This document shows positions 28,921 to 38,267 of a DNA stretch of 64,000 nt, piece after piece (the stretch's first letter is position 1; every line of letters starts with the position of its first letter). The translations under genes were made by a program, and so were the position numbers. Below the pieces are notes generated by a model. That model did no database searches and was not told the DNA's origin. It saw nothing but the letters and a program-made list of their open reading frames with translations. This DNA comes from CALDTK01 sp965215215 (GTDB lineage Bacteria; Bacteroidota; Bacteroidia; Chitinophagales; Saprospiraceae): assembly GCA_965215215.1 (NCBI GenBank), contig OZ244043.1, positions 4,260,634-4,324,633 of the forward strand, given 5' to 3'.

Positions 28921-28962
28921 CCCCGGCCGGAGCGACCACCGAAGTGATCGTCCCGACCGGGG
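28921..28962. terminator. Hairpin between convergent genes, probable bidirectional terminator
   Basis: CCCCGGCCGGAGCGACCAC and GTGATCGTCCCGACCGGGG form a 19-bp stem with G-T pairs and a CGAA loop. It lies between the stops of the PorP/SprF gene and the beta-helix enzyme gene. An A-rich run precedes it on the + strand, which is a T-run for the other strand. Confidence 0.75.
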
Positions 28963-28988
28963 CTCGCGCCGGAGGGCGGTGGTGCAAC

Positions 28989-31900
28989 CTACTCGATGAC
29001 GAGCTTACGGCGCTCCTGCGTGTCTCCGGATTGGATCTCGAGGATGTACATGCCCGGGGCAACATCGCCGAGCTCCATACGGGTGCCGGTGGCGCCGGTC
29101 ACCGTCCGCGTTACGAGCTGTCCGCTCACGGAGTAGATGCTCAGGGTATTGCTGCTGTTCTTGCCGTCGAGCACGACATTCAGGTAGCCCGCGGAAACGG
29201 GGTTCGGGTACACGTCGATTTCGGCAGGACCGGAGCGACTCGCGAGCTCGTCGGCTCTTACTTCTTCGAAGACCCACTTGGCGCTGTCCCAAACGTCGTA
29301 AATGTTACCGTACTGGACGTTCCCGGTTAGGCCCTCGACGTGGAGGAAGGCGCTTCCTTGCCACTTGCTACGGATACGGACCGCACCGTTTCCGGCGTCA
29401 CTCACGCTCCACTTCGAGCTGTCCCAGAAGGTCTCCCTCGCGGTGCACTGGGCGGAGCCGGTGAGGTTTTCGATGTGGATGTAATCCCCCGTGCCGACGT
29501 TGCGGACTTCCACGAAACCGTCGCCGGTTTCCTCGATGGTCCAGAGGCCAGTCTCGGCCGAGGGTTCGTCGGTGTACGATACGTTCTCCCCATCGTCGAA
29601 GATGTAGTTCGCCTGCCAGACGTTCATGATGCGGTACGCCGCACTCGGGTCCGGATCGGGGTCCGGGTCTGGATCCGTATCCCCACCGCCGGTTACGGTA
29701 ATAGCGCTCGAGGCGGTGAACCCACCGTCGGTCGTGGTCGCGACCACCGTGGTCGTACCCGCCCGGAGTGCGGTTACTAAGCCGTCGGCGTCCACGGTCG
29801 CCACACTCGGATCACTCGATCGCCAGCTAACGGAGGTGTCGTCGGCGTCGCTCGGGTTGACTTCCGCCGTCAGCGCCCGGGTAGCTCCGACTTCGATGGA
29901 GGCCGTAGCCGGTGTGACGTCGACCCCCGTTACGGGATTCGACGGATCTGGGTCCGGATCCGGGTCTACGTCACCGTTGACGGTTACCGCGCTGGTTGCC
30001 GTAAACCCTCCGTCCGTCGTGGTGACGGTAACGGTGGCCTCGCCCGCGGCGACGGCGGTCACGAGACCGGCGGCGTCCACGGTTGCAACGCTCGGATCGC
30101 TGGAAGTCCAGCTGACCGACGTATCGTCGGCGTCGCTCGGGTTCACGGATGCCGTCAGGGCCTGCGAGCCTCCGATCTCGAGGGTAACCGAGGTCGGCGC
30201 AACGGCGACTCCGGTAACCGGAGTCGATGGGTCCGGATCCGGGTTGTCGGGCTGCTCGCCGCAGGTGGTGATGTACACCTCACCGAAGAGGCTCGGGTTC
30301 GAGAAACCACCGCTCGCGGTCGCGAGGGAGGTGTACTGTACCTCGCGGGCACCACCGCCGTCGTCGTCGTCGACGGCTACGTCGAACCCGATCTGGTCGC
30401 CGAGCGCCGGGGAGGTCCCGATCGTGCTCCAGGGGATTTCTACCTCGAGGGCGTAGCCGTTGGAAGTGGCGTACATCTCGTGGTCGACGCCGGTAACCGT
30501 CTGTACGGACGCGCCGCCCACGTTGACCTGGGCATCGTCCCAACGGAAGCCGAGTTGAAAGTCGTTGAGACCGTCGTAGGTGCTTCCGCCGCTGTTGTCA
30601 CCGTCGATGAAGATCTCGACGGCGTCGTCGTTGTACCACTCCGCTCCCGAGTCGTTGTTGAGATCGGAATCTTCGACTTGGACGAGGATGTAGAGTGAAG
30701 AGGTCGTGGCGAGGGCGCGCCAATTGCCGCTGAAGCCCGGGGTACCGCCACCGAAGGTGACGTTCGAGATGTCCGAAACCGGTGCGGTGGACCAAACCTC
30801 GTCGACCCGGTCGTCGATCGTGGGTCCGGAGTTCGCGAAGGCGATCGAAGGAGCCGTGCAGGGCGGGGTCTCGTTGTCCTGAATGGTTACCGTCGCGGAG
30901 GTATCCCCACCCAACTGATAGCCGCTTCCGGCCTCGAGGGTGAGCACCACGGTCTCCGAACCCTCGAAGTCATCGTCGTCGACCGCGCTGATCGTGATGT
31001 CCCGGCTGGTCGATCCCGGGCTGAGCGACACGCTACCCGAGAGCGCGGGTGAAGCGGTATAGTCGCCGTCGGACGCAGTTCCGCTGACGGTGTAATTGAC
31101 CGAGATCTCGGACGCCAGCTCGGGGATGGAGATCGTAAAGGCTCCGTCGTCTCCACCCTCCTGGGCGGTGGCCGCGCTCGCGGCGATGACTACGGCAGCT
31201 TCCACGTTAACGGTCGCCTCGGCGGTGAAACCACCGTCCTCGGTGGTTACCGTGATGGTCGCCCTACCCGTGCCGACGGCACGTACGCTCTGGGTGGTCG
31301 CGTCGTAAACCGCGACGTCACTGTCCGAAGACGTCCAGCTCACCCGCTTGTTGCTGGCGTTGCTCGGACTGAACTCCGCGATCAAACGGGCGGTCTGCCC
31401 GGTGACGAGGTCGATCTCGTCTTCGGAGAGACTGACGCCGGTGACGTCGACCTCGCCCTCGTTGATGATGAGTTCGAACGACTCGAACGCCTGGTCCTGG
31501 TAGATGGGGGGATCCCGCGGGATGTCCTCGTAGGTGAGGTTCGTGAACTCGGCACGGCCATTACGAGCGTGGATCATGATGGCGGCACTCTCGGTCGGGC
31601 TCGTAAACACGGACTTAGTGGTCGGGTTTGCACCGGCCCCATCGATCGTGATGTTGCTGAAGGTGATATCGTACTCGGCGCTACCCCCGATCTGAATAGC
31701 GTGCCGTTGGGCGTTGACGATATCGATGTTCTCGAAGGAGATCCCCCGGATAACGCTCTTCGGACCGTAGAGCTCGATCGCGCCGCGCTCCGCGCCGAAG
31801 AGGTCGGTCGAGGTACCGCAGGAGATGATCGTGTTCTCGTAGATGCGGATGTTCTCGGTGTCTTCGAACAGGAAGCCACTGAAATCAGTCGTCAGTCGGA

Positions 31901-33299
31901 TACCCGAGGAGGCGTTGCCGTCCTTGAAGATGCAGTGGTGGATCTGGTGTCCGTCGCCACCGAACAGAGCCGCACCACCGGCGCGGTGCGTGTTCTCGAT
32001 CGTGTTGTAGCTGAAGATGTTGTTGATCCCTTCAGGTGCGTCGAAAGCGTTGTTCGGCCACACGGCCATCGCGTCGTCGGCGTTGCTGCGGAAGTTGTTC
32101 TGGTACACCGCGGAATTGGAGGTACCCTGGCAGAGGTTGATTCCGTCGGCGTAGTTGTTGCGAACCCGATTGTGGTGAAACTGCAGCTTCTGCGTAACGT
32201 CGATGGGGTACGGGGGATCGTAACCGGCGATCCAAGCACCTACCTCGAAGTGAGTGGCCCAGGTATCGTGGATCTCGGAATCCTCACCGTAGGTACCCAT
32301 GAAGGCCTTGTAGATAACGTACGCCCCGTTCAGGAAGCGCTGGTTGTTAACCGTGTTCAGGTAGAAATCGGAGAGCTCCACGTTGGAAGCACGGGCTAAA
32401 ATTCCGCCGGAGAAGATCTCCTCGCGGGAGAAGAACAACTCCGTGTACCAGATGCCGGCCCCCTTGAAGCCGATGTTCGAGGTCTCGAACAGGAGCTTGT
32501 TGTCGAGCGTAAAGACACCCTCGGGGATATAGACCCCGGTACCGGCCCGGCCGGCGGCCACGAGCGCCTCCTGGAAGGCCTCGAGGTCGTCGGTGCCGTC
32601 GTCCGGCGTCGCACCGAAATCCTCGACCGATACGTAGCCGGCCGGCTGTGGGAGCGCAGCGGGGACGGCCTCGATCTCGACGAAGTCGACACCGTACTCG
32701 TAAGCGTCACCGTTCGTCTTCTCGAGCCTCATCACGTCCCCGGGGGACAACCCCTTGTCCAGTAGGAAGTGGACTTCGTCGAAGCGCATCCGCGGGCGGG
32801 TGCTCGGTTCGTCGTTGGGGTCCGAGTTCGGGTAATACTGCCAGGCCCAGTAGGAGGTCATGTCGATCGTCTCGACGAGTGCGTCGTTGACGAACAGGTC
32901 GAGCGAACCCTCCACACCCCCGCCCCCGGGGGCATCGGGGAGCGTAAAACGGAGCGTAACGCCACGGGCGTTGTCGTTGACGGGCCACTCGACGAACGAG
33001 CCGTCACTCGGCAACGCAACGAACCGCTGGTCCGACGCCTCGACGGCGGGGTTCGCCTCGTCGAAATCGGGGGCGGTCCGCAGTTCGGCCCCGCCGCCGT
33101 AGGTACCCGCATCGGCCTCGTAGCGCTCGTAGGGCATATCGGTCGCCCCACGCGCTACCCCGTCACTCTGCGCCGAGAGGGAGAACGGGAGCATAAACGC
33201 GAAAACTCCGAGCGCGGTGGAACACCGCCGGCCGGATTTTCCTAAATCCACCCGGAGCGGGGGCGGGAGCAAATAGTCTAGTAAAAATCGAGATTTCAC
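28989..33299 (-). CDS. Multidomain secreted beta-helix glycosidase (GH87-like), T9SS type A
   Basis: 1436 residues. The signal peptide ends near SLSAQ (residue 44). A CBM35-like domain (about 50-212) precedes a right-handed parallel beta-helix (about 220-600; YVSVEDFGATPDDGTDD start). The motifs NNYADGINL (Asp385) and NADDAMAVW (Asp408, Asp409) resemble the three-Asp active site of GH87 alpha-1,3-glucanases. Then come a Big2 Ig-like domain (about 615-700), a Calx-beta-like domain (about 703-800), a CBM9-like domain (about 815-1000), two further Big2 domains separated by Asp/Pro linkers, a beta-trefoil-like domain, and a sorting domain beginning DVYPNPVSAG. GH87 assignment is by motif resemblance; a pectate-lyase-like or other beta-helix activity is possible. 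Confidence 0.75.
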   Translation of the reverse strand: MKSRFLLDYLLPPPLRVDLGKSGRRCSTALGVFAFMLPFSLSAQSDGVARGATDMPYERYEADAGTYGGGAELRTAPDFDEANPAVEASDQRFVALPSDGSFVEWPVNDNARGVTLRFTLPDAPGGGGVEGSLDLFVNDALVETIDMTSYWAWQYYPNSDPNDEPSTRPRMRFDEVHFLLDKGLSPGDVMRLEKTNGDAYEYGVDFVEIEAVPAALPQPAGYVSVEDFGATPDDGTDDLEAFQEALVAAGRAGTGVYIPEGVFTLDNKLLFETSNIGFKGAGIWYTELFFSREEIFSGGILARASNVELSDFYLNTVNNQRFLNGAYVIYKAFMGTYGEDSEIHDTWATHFEVGAWIAGYDPPYPIDVTQKLQFHHNRVRNNYADGINLCQGTSNSAVYQNNFRSNADDAMAVWPNNAFDAPEGINNIFSYNTIENTHRAGGAALFGGDGHQIHHCIFKDGNASSGIRLTTDFSGFLFEDTENIRIYENTIISCGTSTDLFGAERGAIELYGPKSVIRGISFENIDIVNAQRHAIQIGGSAEYDITFSNITIDGAGANPTTKSVFTSPTESAAIMIHARNGRAEFTNLTYEDIPRDPPIYQDQAFESFELIINEGEVDVTGVSLSEDEIDLVTGQTARLIAEFSPSNASNKRVSWTSSDSDVAVYDATTQSVRAVGTGRATITVTTEDGGFTAEATVNVEAAVVIAASAATAQEGGDDGAFTISIPELASEISVNYTVSGTASDGDYTASPALSGSVSLSPGSTSRDITISAVDDDDFEGSETVVLTLEAGSGYQLGGDTSATVTIQDNETPPCTAPSIAFANSGPTIDDRVDEVWSTAPVSDISNVTFGGGTPGFSGNWRALATTSSLYILVQVEDSDLNNDSGAEWYNDDAVEIFIDGDNSGGSTYDGLNDFQLGFRWDDAQVNVGGASVQTVTGVDHEMYATSNGYALEVEIPWSTIGTSPALGDQIGFDVAVDDDDGGGAREVQYTSLATASGGFSNPSLFGEVYITTCGEQPDNPDPDPSTPVTGVAVAPTSVTLEIGGSQALTASVNPSDADDTSVSWTSSDPSVATVDAAGLVTAVAAGEATVTVTTTDGGFTATSAVTVNGDVDPDPDPDPSNPVTGVDVTPATASIEVGATRALTAEVNPSDADDTSVSWRSSDPSVATVDADGLVTALRAGTTTVVATTTDGGFTASSAITVTGGGDTDPDPDPDPDPSAAYRIMNVWQANYIFDDGENVSYTDEPSAETGLWTIEETGDGFVEVRNVGTGDYIHIENLTGSAQCTARETFWDSSKWSVSDAGNGAVRIRSKWQGSAFLHVEGLTGNVQYGNIYDVWDSAKWVFEEVRADELASRSGPAEIDVYPNPVSAGYLNVVLDGKNSSNTLSIYSVSGQLVTRTVTGATGTRMELGDVAPGMYILEIQSGDTQERRKLVIE

Positions 33300-33674
33300 A
33301 AATAGGTATTTAATAAATGAAGATTAGTAGCGCAATGCACGCTTGTACCGATAATCTACGGATGCTATTCCGGGACCATCGTCGAAGTTATACGGCTAAC
33401 GAGCTCCGGTAAAAGCCGGTGCGGGGTGCGGGGTGGACGCTAATGTAATAAACCGACACTTGGAATCATAATCTACTGGAAAGTGCCTTGACCAAATTTT
33501 AGCGATTTAAAACGCACATTCACCGCTCAAATCGAGCGCCGGAATAACCCCATCTCGGACACTATCCAAGTCGGGAGATCCATGTTGCAACATGATTCCG
33601 CACGTAACGCGCTGTGGTTTACGGTAACCGGTAAGGCGTATTGAATGAATACTATACACATATATAATTTTATA
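33300..33674. other. Intergenic region between two minus-strand genes
   Basis: No gene seen. AT-rich at both ends. AATGAATA (33644-33651) and TATTCATT (33676-33683) can pair across the end of the phospholipase-like gene and might terminate the gld operon. The promoter of the beta-helix enzyme should lie in the right-most bases before 33299, but no clear box is visible. Confidence 0.45.
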
Positions 33675-34841
33675 TTATTCATTTCTTCCCCCACGTCTCC
33701 GGTGGTCGTGTAGGCCGCCGGGGCCGAGGGTATCGACCCGCTCGGTGGCGCGCGCCACGCCCAGCACCGGCTGGCCGGCATCCACCCAGGCGGTGTACCA
33801 AGCCGAACCAACGGCGAGGATTGCGACGCGAAACTGACGTTCGACCATCCCGTCGAGCCGGTTCGCGTACGCCCGCGCGAAGGCTTCGCAGGGCACGCGC
33901 GCGATGCGCCCGAGACGTTCCTCGTAACAGGTCTGCATCTCCTCCGGGAGTCGCGCGCGCAGCCCCGCTTCGATGAGCAGCGCGGAGTCGACGAGCGCGT
34001 GGCTCCCGGCGACCAGCGCGCGGAAGTAGCCCGACTTATCGGCGATGTAGGCCGCCGGTCCCACCAACCGGTCGTACTCCGACTCCGCGAACAGCTCCGG
34101 CAGACGACTCTCCCAAAGGGCGTGGATGCCGAGCTGCCCGGTGAGCTGGCCGTTGTAGTTCACGGTCGTGTGCAGGGGCACGGTCGCATCCCCGAGGTAG
34201 TGGCCGAGCTCCGCGCTCAGTTGCAAGATCCGCCGCGGCTCGTTTTGCCGAAAGGCCTCTGTAAGTTGCCCGAGCGAGGCTTCGAGCTGGTACGGCAAGA
34301 TGCCGTGCTGCATCATCGTGTCCGACAGCGCGTAGCGTTCGCAACGAAGCAAGGTGTCCACGCCGGTCGCGGGGGGGCTTACGCCAAAACTCGTCAGCTC
34401 CTGCCAGTAGTTGGGCAACACCCGCTCGCGGTACCAATCGGCGTAAGCGTACGGGTGGAGCGCGTAGCGTTCGGGACCCGCGCGCAGCGAATCGCCGTCG
34501 AAGCCGACGGGCAAACTGTCCGCACCCCGTACACAGCGCAGGTCGGTGTAGCGATCGTGAAACTCCCAGAAGCTGAGCGGCAGGCTATCGACGGTACCGT
34601 CGCCGAAGCGTTCGAGGTCGATGAAGTGCCGCGGCGCCTCGAGCGTCGCCGCGTAACGCCGTTTGTCCGGATCGACCGCGTGGGCGCTCACGTACTCGAT
34701 CTGCGGCTTGTAGAAGCGCGCGAGCGGCGCCGGTAGCGTGTACACGGCGTTGCGGTTGATCAGGCGGTGGACGTAGAACCCCCAGGGCAACCCGGCGCCA
34801 ACGCTCAGGCAAACGACCAGTGCCAACAGCGCGCGAATCAC
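33675..34841 (-). CDS. Zinc-dependent phospholipase C / S1-P1 nuclease-like protein
   Basis: 388 residues, exported. The N-terminus (LPWGFYVHRLINR, Trp20 and His25) resembles zinc-dependent phospholipase C, where the N-terminal Trp of the mature protein and a nearby His bind zinc; here cleavage would have to fall before Trp20 (inference). Further metal ligands are suggested by HYLGDATVPLH. The fold family includes phospholipases and nucleases, so the substrate is open. The start overlaps the end of the DUF4340 gene by 4 bp (ATGA type), making it the last gene of the gld operon. One dispersed motif copy lies inside. Confidence 0.75.
   Translation of the reverse strand: MIRALLALVVCLSVGAGLPWGFYVHRLINRNAVYTLPAPLARFYKPQIEYVSAHAVDPDKRRYAATLEAPRHFIDLERFGDGTVDSLPLSFWEFHDRYTDLRCVRGADSLPVGFDGDSLRAGPERYALHPYAYADWYRERVLPNYWQELTSFGVSPPATGVDTLLRCERYALSDTMMQHGILPYQLEASLGQLTEAFRQNEPRRILQLSAELGHYLGDATVPLHTTVNYNGQLTGQLGIHALWESRLPELFAESEYDRLVGPAAYIADKSGYFRALVAGSHALVDSALLIEAGLRARLPEEMQTCYEERLGRIARVPCEAFARAYANRLDGMVERQFRVAILAVGSAWYTAWVDAGQPVLGVARATERVDTLGPGGLHDHRRRGGRNE
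34377..34390 (-). repeat. GTTTTNGCGNAAGC motif copy
   Basis: GCTTACGCCAAAAC (reverse of GTTTTGGCGTAAGC) in the phospholipase-like gene. A related variant, GTTTTGCCGAAAGGC, lies at 34242-34256. Confidence 0.7.
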
Positions 34842-35845
34842 CGCAGGAAGCTCTCGTAGCTGCGTAGCCAGGGCCGAATCTGCTTCGCCTGCACCCGCAC
34901 GAGCTCGGTGCCCCGATCGACGTCGACGTAGTACACCGCCGCCGCTGCGTCGCGGGGGGTGGGGGCACCGCGCTCGTCGCCCGCGTGAATCGGGTAGAGC
35001 GCCAGTTCCAAAACGGCACCCACCTCGGGCTCGAGCCGCAGCTCGACCTCGGGAATCTGCCGGCGGATGCTATCGCCGAGCGTTCCGTTGTCCTCCCGGG
35101 TGAACAGGGAGACGCCCTCGAACGCGCTCAAGTAGCCGGACAGCGCGGTGGCGTTCGCGACCGCCCCGCTCGCGTCGACGAGCTCGGCGAGGGGCTCGAG
35201 TCGCAGCGCCCGACCACTGCGGTAGATCTTGAAACTCGCCCCCGGTGCCCGCGGGTAGTTAACCTCCACGGACCGTATCCCCGAAGCCGCCACGTCGACG
35301 AAATCGAGGTCGCGCCAATCCGCGAGCGAGCGTAGATCGAAGAGCGGTCGGAGCGTACCGATGAACCCGGGGATCGACATGGCGTAGGGCTGGCTCTGTC
35401 CCTCCACGAGCATGTAGGTAGTCCGCTCGTCGGTCGATGCGGGACCGATCAAAAAGCTGCGCAGCTGCTCCCCCGCCCGCCCGAAGACCTGCACCTTGAT
35501 CGCACTCGTGGCCAAGGCCTCGAAGATCGTCGGCCCCATCGTCCGGGGCGGAATGTGATCGATCCGCAGCTGGGTCAACGCACGTTCGAGCGAAGCGGCG
35601 ATGCTCGGGCGCACCTTCAGGCTGTCGCCGATGCTCCAGCCGCCCCGCGGACCGCGACGTAGATCCAGGGAGCGACCCTGCATGTCGGCCAGGAACACGC
35701 GCGCGATCTCACCGGCGTCGGCCACCGCGAAGGCGCGATCCGGGGGCGATTGGGCGGCGACGGAACGTTGCTGCCGCAAAACGACGAGTAGCGCCGCCGC
35801 CGCCGCCAGCGCGAGGCCGAGCGCGATGAGGGTGGATTTCTTCAT
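34838..35845 (-). CDS. DUF4340 domain protein, gld ABC-associated
   Basis: 335 residues with an N-terminal membrane anchor (about residues 6-22, Ala/Leu-rich) and a periplasmic DUF4340 domain (SFKIYRSGRALRLEP, VNATALSGYLSAF-type blocks). DUF4340 proteins commonly sit next to GldG-like ABC components, as here: its start overlaps gldG by 4 bp and its end overlaps the phospholipase-like gene by 4 bp. Probably an accessory subunit of the Gld transporter; the molecular role is not known. Confidence 0.75.
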   Translation of the reverse strand: MKKSTLIALGLALAAAAALLVVLRQQRSVAAQSPPDRAFAVADAGEIARVFLADMQGRSLDLRRGPRGGWSIGDSLKVRPSIAASLERALTQLRIDHIPPRTMGPTIFEALATSAIKVQVFGRAGEQLRSFLIGPASTDERTTYMLVEGQSQPYAMSIPGFIGTLRPLFDLRSLADWRDLDFVDVAASGIRSVEVNYPRAPGASFKIYRSGRALRLEPLAELVDASGAVANATALSGYLSAFEGVSLFTREDNGTLGDSIRRQIPEVELRLEPEVGAVLELALYPIHAGDERGAPTPRDAAAAVYYVDVDRGTELVRVQAKQIRPWLRSYESFLR

Positions 35846-37536
35846 GGGTGGGCGTAGCGGCGGCGTCGAATGTAGCCGTACAGGGCCGCAAAGCCGGCTA
35901 CCAGCAAAAGGGGACCGCCGAGGTTGAGCGCGCGCCAGTACGTGGCTTCGGTGCGGGCGCGGGCCGTGTTGAGGAGGCGCAATTTCACCTCCCGGTTGCG
36001 GGCGGCGAGTATACCGCCCTCGTCGAAGAGGTATTCGATGGAGTTGAGCAGGAAATCCTTGTTGTCGAAAACGTACTTCTCGAAGGGGTTGAGTCCGAGC
36101 GGACGAAAGGCGTTCTGCGCGGGGTCGATCGCGTTTTTCGCAACGTCGCCGTCGGCGACGAGGATGAGTTTGGTCGGCTCGCTCTCGGCGCGGAAGGATT
36201 GGCCCACCTCACGCAGCGCGGTGGCGAACTCGGTGCTCACCCGGTTCTCGTAGAGCGACGGGAAGGTGCCCTGCGCGAGGACGGCGATCGGGACCCCGGC
36301 CTCGTCGAAGCGGGCAGGATCCAAGTCGTAGCGGGCGGACTCTAGGTCCAGGCGGACCGGAGCGAACTGGATCAGGGCGTTGTTCGAGCTCGAGAGCAGC
36401 ACCGTTTTGTCGAGCTGGGTCCGCGTCCGTACCGACAGATCGATCTGGCTCGGGAAGTACAGGTCGACGGGCTGGAGGCTCCGCGTGATGGGGTGCCCGG
36501 GATTCGGGGTGGCCAACACGTGGTAGGGCCAGGGACGCAGGTCGAATTGTGGGGCGTTGCCGAGCTGCCCGACCACGAGCGGGATGCGCGTGCTCTGCAG
36601 GTCGAGCACGAGGTTGGGTTCGACGCGCAATCCGTACTTGAAGAGCAGATCTTCGAGGTTGAGCTGGTACTCGTCGGGGATGAAGTCCTTCTTGCCCCGC
36701 AGCGAATCCAAGTTCACCCGAAAGCGATCGAGCATCAGCATCAGCTTCCCGCCCCGCATCACGTACTGATCGATGATGAATTTCTCGCGGTCGTTGAAGG
36801 CGCCCTGCGGCTTAGCCACGATGAGGCACCCGACGTCCTCGGGGCCGAAGCCGCCCATGCTGTCGAGCCGGACGCGGCCCACCTGGTAGTACGGGGCGAG
36901 CGCGTTGGCGAGGTCGCGGGTCTGCAGCTCGGTGAGCTCCCCGTGGCCGGTGGTAAAGGCGACGAGCGGCCGCTTGCTGCGCAGCAGCTTCTGGATGGCG
37001 TTGGCGAGCTTGTACTCGAGCAGCGACACCGAGTTGTTGAGCACGATCTCCGGATCTACGCCGGGTACGTTGCTCTCGAGCAGGTTGACGACCGCGGTCT
37101 GGTTGCGGTACTTGAGGACGGCGTAGGGGTAGAGCAGCCGGTCCGAGCGTCCGTCCACGTCCTGCACCTGAAAGTTGACGGGCTCGATCCCCTGCTCGGC
37201 GAGCTGCTTGCGCGCGAGGTTGACCTGCTCGATGGATCCGTCCGACGGATCGCGAAAGACGTACTGAATCTGGGGGTTTCGGGTACCGAAGTCGACCAGC
37301 ATCCCTTCGACCTGCGCGCGAAGCCTCCGGAAGCCGGCGGGGAAGTCGCCCTCGAGCAGGACCTCCACGAACAACGGATCCTCGACCTCCGCGACGATCC
37401 GCTCGGTGGCCTCCGTGACGGTGAAGCGCCGCTCCTCGGTGAGGTCGAGCCGGAGTGGAATGTATCCCGTCAGGAGGTTGAGCACCAGCAGCAACGCCGT
37501 AGCTACCGCCCACCCGATCCACGCCGAGCCCCTCAA
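35842..37536 (-). CDS. gldG: Gliding motility-associated ABC transporter substrate-binding protein GldG
   Basis: 564 residues. N-terminal membrane segment (about 8-26), a long periplasmic domain with the ABC-type uncharacterised-transport signature (QYVFRDPSDGSIEQVN; AFTTGHGELTELQTRDLA; LIVAKPQGAFNDREKFIIDQYVMRGGKLMLMLD) and a C-terminal membrane segment (about 540-558, GGPLLLVAGFAALYGYI). In flavobacteria GldA, GldF and GldG form an ABC complex needed for gliding; the order gldA-gldF-gldG with 4-bp overlaps supports the same complex here. Confidence 0.9.
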   Translation of the reverse strand: MRGSAWIGWAVATALLLVLNLLTGYIPLRLDLTEERRFTVTEATERIVAEVEDPLFVEVLLEGDFPAGFRRLRAQVEGMLVDFGTRNPQIQYVFRDPSDGSIEQVNLARKQLAEQGIEPVNFQVQDVDGRSDRLLYPYAVLKYRNQTAVVNLLESNVPGVDPEIVLNNSVSLLEYKLANAIQKLLRSKRPLVAFTTGHGELTELQTRDLANALAPYYQVGRVRLDSMGGFGPEDVGCLIVAKPQGAFNDREKFIIDQYVMRGGKLMLMLDRFRVNLDSLRGKKDFIPDEYQLNLEDLLFKYGLRVEPNLVLDLQSTRIPLVVGQLGNAPQFDLRPWPYHVLATPNPGHPITRSLQPVDLYFPSQIDLSVRTRTQLDKTVLLSSSNNALIQFAPVRLDLESARYDLDPARFDEAGVPIAVLAQGTFPSLYENRVSTEFATALREVGQSFRAESEPTKLILVADGDVAKNAIDPAQNAFRPLGLNPFEKYVFDNKDFLLNSIEYLFDEGGILAARNREVKLRLLNTARARTEATYWRALNLGGPLLLVAGFAALYGYIRRRRYAHP

Positions 37537-38264
37537 TCTTGCCGGGTTTTGAGTACGAGCACGGTGGTAAACAAGAACCAGGCGGCAACGCTCAGGAAGT
37601 AGACTACGTCGCCGCCCAGGATGAGCCCGCGGCTGATGGAACGGTAGTGAAACTCGATGCCGAGCCGTTGGACCAGGTCGTCGAGCGAGCCGAAGAAGAC
37701 GGGCAGGCTGCTGACGAACTGGAAGCCGTAGTGCACCAGAAAGCAGAGCGTGGCCGCCAGCAAGAAGGCGACGATCTGATTTTGCGAAAGCGCGCTCGCG
37801 AAGAGGCCGATGGCGCTGAATATGGCCGCCAGGAAAACGAGTCCGAGGTAGGAACCGAAGATGGCGCCCGAGTCGAGGTTGCCCTGCGGGGAGCCGAGCT
37901 CGTACACCGTGTAGTAGTAGAGGAGCGTGGGGACGACGGCGAGGGTGGCCAGCGCCACGCAGGCGAAGTACTTGCCCAGCACGATCTGGGTACTGGTGAG
38001 GGGTTTGGTGAGCAGCAGCTCGAGGGTGCGCTGTTGGCGCTCCTCGGCGAGCGAACGCATGGTGATGGCCGGGATGAGGATGAGGAAGACCCAGGGCGCC
38101 ATCTCGAAGAGCTGATCGAGGGAGGCGTAGTTGTAGTTGAGCAGGCTCGTTTCCGGAAACACGAACATGACGAGCCCGAGGACGACCAGGAACACCGCCA
38201 CGGCCAGGTAGCCGACCAGCGAGGAGAGGAAGGCGTTGAATTCACGCAGAAAGATGCTCCCCAT
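37533..38264 (-). CDS. gldF: Gliding motility-associated ABC transporter permease GldF
   Basis: 243 residues with about six membrane segments, starting FLREFNAFLSSLVGYLAVAVF, typical of ABC-2 permeases. The conserved block PAITMRSLAEERQQRTLELLLTKP-like sequence is present (written in two parts: PAITMRSLAEERQQRTLE, LLLTKPLTSTQ). The stop overlaps gldG by 4 bp, and gldA ends 3 bp upstream of its start. It forms the channel part of the GldAFG complex. Confidence 0.92.
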   Translation of the reverse strand: MGSIFLREFNAFLSSLVGYLAVAVFLVVLGLVMFVFPETSLLNYNYASLDQLFEMAPWVFLILIPAITMRSLAEERQQRTLELLLTKPLTSTQIVLGKYFACVALATLAVVPTLLYYYTVYELGSPQGNLDSGAIFGSYLGLVFLAAIFSAIGLFASALSQNQIVAFLLAATLCFLVHYGFQFVSSLPVFFGSLDDLVQRLGIEFHYRSISRGLILGGDVVYFLSVAAWFLFTTVLVLKTRQD

Positions 38265-38267
38265 AGC

